Positions 62,440 to 64,000 of a stretch of DNA of 64,000 nucleotides are shown here, piece after piece (within the stretch, counting starts at the first letter, position 1; every line of letters begins with the position of its first letter). Made by a program: the position numbers and the translations under genes. A model generated the notes under the pieces. The model saw nothing but the letters and a program-made list of their open reading frames with translations. It did not search any database and was not told the origin of the DNA. The stretch is from NCBI RefSeq assembly GCF_008642315.1, contig NZ_CP029192.1:3658001-3722000 (forward strand), written 5' to 3'. This stretch comes from Streptomyces venezuelae. Its GTDB lineage: Bacteria > Actinomycetota > Actinomycetes > Streptomycetales > Streptomycetaceae.

Positions 62440-63796
62440 AGCCCAGCGCGGACTTCACCACGTCGGCGAGGCGGCCCGCGACGGACCGGGCCTGCTCGAT
62501 GTCGGCGGCCTCGACCATGACGCGCACCAGCGGCTCGGTCCCGGAGGGGCGCAGGAGGACCCGGCCGGTGGAGCCCAGCTCGCGCTCGGCCTCGGTGACC
62601 GCGGCGGTCAGCTCGGCGGACGTCCGCACGCGCGACTTGTCGACGTCGGGCACGTTGATGAGGACCTGCGGGAGCCGCTCCATGACGCTCGCGAGGTCCG
62701 CGAGCGAACGGCCCGTCTCGGCGACGCGCGCCGCGAGCAGCAGGCCGGTCAGCGTGCCGTCGCCGGTCGTCGCGTGGTCGAGGATGATCACGTGCCCGGA
62801 CTGCTCGCCGCCGAGGGCGAAGCCGTGCTCCTTCATCGACTCGAGGACGTACCGGTCGCCGACGGAGGTCTGCACCAGGGCGAGGCCCTGGCCCTCCATG
62901 GCGAGCTTGAAGCCGAGGTTCGACATGACCGTGGCGACGACCGTGTCGTGGCGCAGCGTGCCGTGCTCCCGCATGGCGAGGGCGAGCACGGCGAGGATCT
63001 GGTCGCCGTCGACCTCGGCACCCGTGTGGTCCACGGCGAGGCACCGGTCGGCGTCCCCGTCGTGCGCGACGCCGAAGTCGGCCTTGTGCTCGACGACGGC
63101 GGCCTTGAGCAGGTCCAGGTGCGTGGACCCGCACCCGTCGTTGATGTTCAGGCCGTCGGGCTGGGCGCCGATCGTGATGACCTCGGCACCGGCCCGCGCG
63201 AACGCCTCGGGCGAGACACGCGCGGCCGCGCCGTGCGCCTCGTCGAGGACGATCTTCAGCCCGTCGAGGCGGTTCGGGAGCACCCCGATGAGGTGCGCGA
63301 CGTACTGGTCGAGCCCCTGGTCGTACGACTTCACGCGGCCGACGCCCGAGCCGGTGGGCCGCTCCCACGGGGCGCCGGTGCGGTGCTCCTCGTAGACGGA
63401 CTCGATGCGGTCCTCCAGCTCGTCGGCGAGCTTGTGGCCGCCGCGGGCGAAGAACTTGATGCCGTTGTCGGGCATCGCGTTGTGGCTGGCGGAGAGCATG
63501 ACCCCGAGGTCGGCGCCCAGCGCACCGGTGAGATGCGCCACCGCGGGGGTGGGCAGCACACCGACGCGCAGGACGTCCACGCCCGCGCTCGCGAGACCCG
63601 CGACCACCGCGGCCTCCAGGAACTCCCCGGACGCGCGCGGATCACGCCCGACCACCGCGACCGGGCGATGGCCTTCAAAGGTGCCCGCCTCGGCCAGTAC
63701 GTGCGCCGCCGCCACGGAGAGACCGAGCGCGAGCTCGGCCGTCAGATCCGCGTTGGCGACACCGCGCACGCCGTCCGTGCCGAAGAGTCGTCCCAC
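62438..63796 (-). CDS. glmM: Phosphoglucosamine mutase
   Basis: 452 residues. It converts glucosamine-6-phosphate to glucosamine-1-phosphate for UDP-GlcNAc and peptidoglycan. Seen: [12 protein letters not shown] at the start, the phospho-Ser in [18 protein letters not shown], the metal loop [11 protein letters not shown] (about 245), [10 protein letters not shown], and [16 protein letters not shown]. The GTG at 63796 follows GGAGGA. It lies downstream of rpsI on the same strand but behind a terminator. No glmS is present in the window. Confidence 0.97.
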   Translation of the reverse strand: MGRLFGTDGVRGVANADLTAELALGLSVAAAHVLAEAGTFEGHRPVAVVGRDPRASGEFLEAAVVAGLASAGVDVLRVGVLPTPAVAHLTGALGADLGVMLSASHNAMPDNGIKFFARGGHKLADELEDRIESVYEEHRTGAPWERPTGSGVGRVKSYDQGLDQYVAHLIGVLPNRLDGLKIVLDEAHGAAARVSPEAFARAGAEVITIGAQPDGLNINDGCGSTHLDLLKAAVVEHKADFGVAHDGDADRCLAVDHTGAEVDGDQILAVLALAMREHGTLRHDTVVATVMSNLGFKLAMEGQGLALVQTSVGDRYVLESMKEHGFALGGEQSGHVIILDHATTGDGTLTGLLLAARVAETGRSLADLASVMERLPQVLINVPDVDKSRVRTSAELTAAVTEAERELGSTGRVLLRPSGTEPLVRVMVEAADIEQARSVAGRLADVVKSALG

Positions 63797-63876
63797 TGCT
63801 GTCCTCCGAACGTTCCAGAAAAACGAATTGCCTCAGGGGTTCCTGAATGGTTCCTGCATGGTCCTGAATAGACGAA

Positions 63877-63909
63877 CGCCCCGGCAGCACGGTGAGTGCC
63901 GCCGGGGCG
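63877..63909 (-). terminator. rpsI terminator
   Basis: CGCCCCGGC-A-GCAC pairs with GTGC-C-GCCGGGGCG across a 5-base loop GGTGA, with one A/C mismatch. It lies 26 bases past the rpsI stop and separates it from glmM. Confidence 0.8.
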
Positions 63910-63934
63910 AACGAGAAGTACGAGCAGGCAGCGA

Positions 63935-64000
63935 TTAGCGCTTGCTGTACTGCGGAGCCTTGCGGGCCTTCTTGAGACCGGCCTTCTTGCGCTCGACCGC
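63935..64000 (-). CDS. rpsI: 30S ribosomal protein S9, C-terminal end only
   Basis: The last 21 residues and TAA stop of S9. Seen: the universal basic tail ending APQYSKR, which reaches the tRNA anticodon in the P site, preceded by VERKKAGLKKARK. The gene continues beyond the window edge, presumably joined to rplM as is usual. Confidence 0.93.
   Translation of the reverse strand, partial: AVERKKAGLKKARKAPQYSKR

Overview
The window is a 64 kb piece of a Streptomyces core chromosome. The evidence is very high GC with G/C-ending codons throughout, a bldM and whiD developmental locus, a groES-groEL1 operon with two CIRCE operators, GTG/TTG starts, ATGA/GTGA start-stop overlaps, and gene order that I recall from the core of S. 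coelicolor. No phage, plasmid, CRISPR, insertion sequence, rRNA or tRNA gene was seen. Nearly every gene looks native.

Layout. 1-8.9 kb: a truncated NlpC/P60 wall hydrolase, a PspC-type two-component system facing a PspC membrane protein, a DoxX protein, an unknown membrane protein, a class II aldolase-like protein and a flavin-type oxidase-fold protein. 9-12 kb: guaA, then a leaderless Phe/Tyr leader peptide with a terminator hairpin in front of an AroQ chorismate mutase, followed by a structured gene-free stretch. 12-15.6 kb: two paralogous lipoproteins, a small membrane protein and a sortase-anchored (LAETG) surface protein. 15.7-19.2 kb: a GMC oxidoreductase with a ferredoxin-like Cys motif and a succinate-semialdehyde dehydrogenase. 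19.3-29.5 kb: five consecutive membrane Ser/Thr kinase-type receptors with related ectodomains; one is a clear pseudokinase. 29.6-34 kb: a serine hydrolase, glpD, a pair of inverted DnaA boxes, and a nucleotide-sugar dehydrogenase homologue whose active-site residues are replaced.

34-41 kb: guaB3, guaB, a sigma factor (probably shbA), bldM, whiD, a LysR regulator and an SDR. 41-47.6 kb: groEL1 and groES under HrcA/CIRCE control, a secreted polysaccharide deacetylase with a coupled small lipoprotein, a THUMP-like methyltransferase, and an ECF42 sigma factor with its DGPF partner. 47.6-50.6 kb: an MFS exporter with a divergent TetR regulator and a shared palindrome, and a small methyltransferase. 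50.6-54.9 kb: the t6A tRNA-modification genes tsaD, rimI, tsaB and tsaE, interrupted by a secreted protein and a 67-residue peptide gene with an iron-box-like operator. 54.9-64 kb: envelope and cofactor genes (hydrolase, alr, L,D-transpeptidase, nnr, acpS, coaA, DUF389, glmM), ending in the 3' end of rpsI.

Functional themes are purine (GMP) synthesis, peptidoglycan precursor supply, protein quality control, t6A modification, and envelope or developmental signalling. The backbone guaA, GMC oxidase, guaB3, guaB, sigma factor, WhiB-like gene, groEL/ES, tsa genes, alr, nnr, glmM, rpsI recalls the corresponding Mycobacterium region, so it is probably an old actinobacterial arrangement. The points I consider most worth checking are the chorismate mutase attenuator, the iron-box peptide, the pseudokinase, the dead nucleotide-sugar dehydrogenase, the DnaA-box pair and the hairpin cluster at 11.6 kb.
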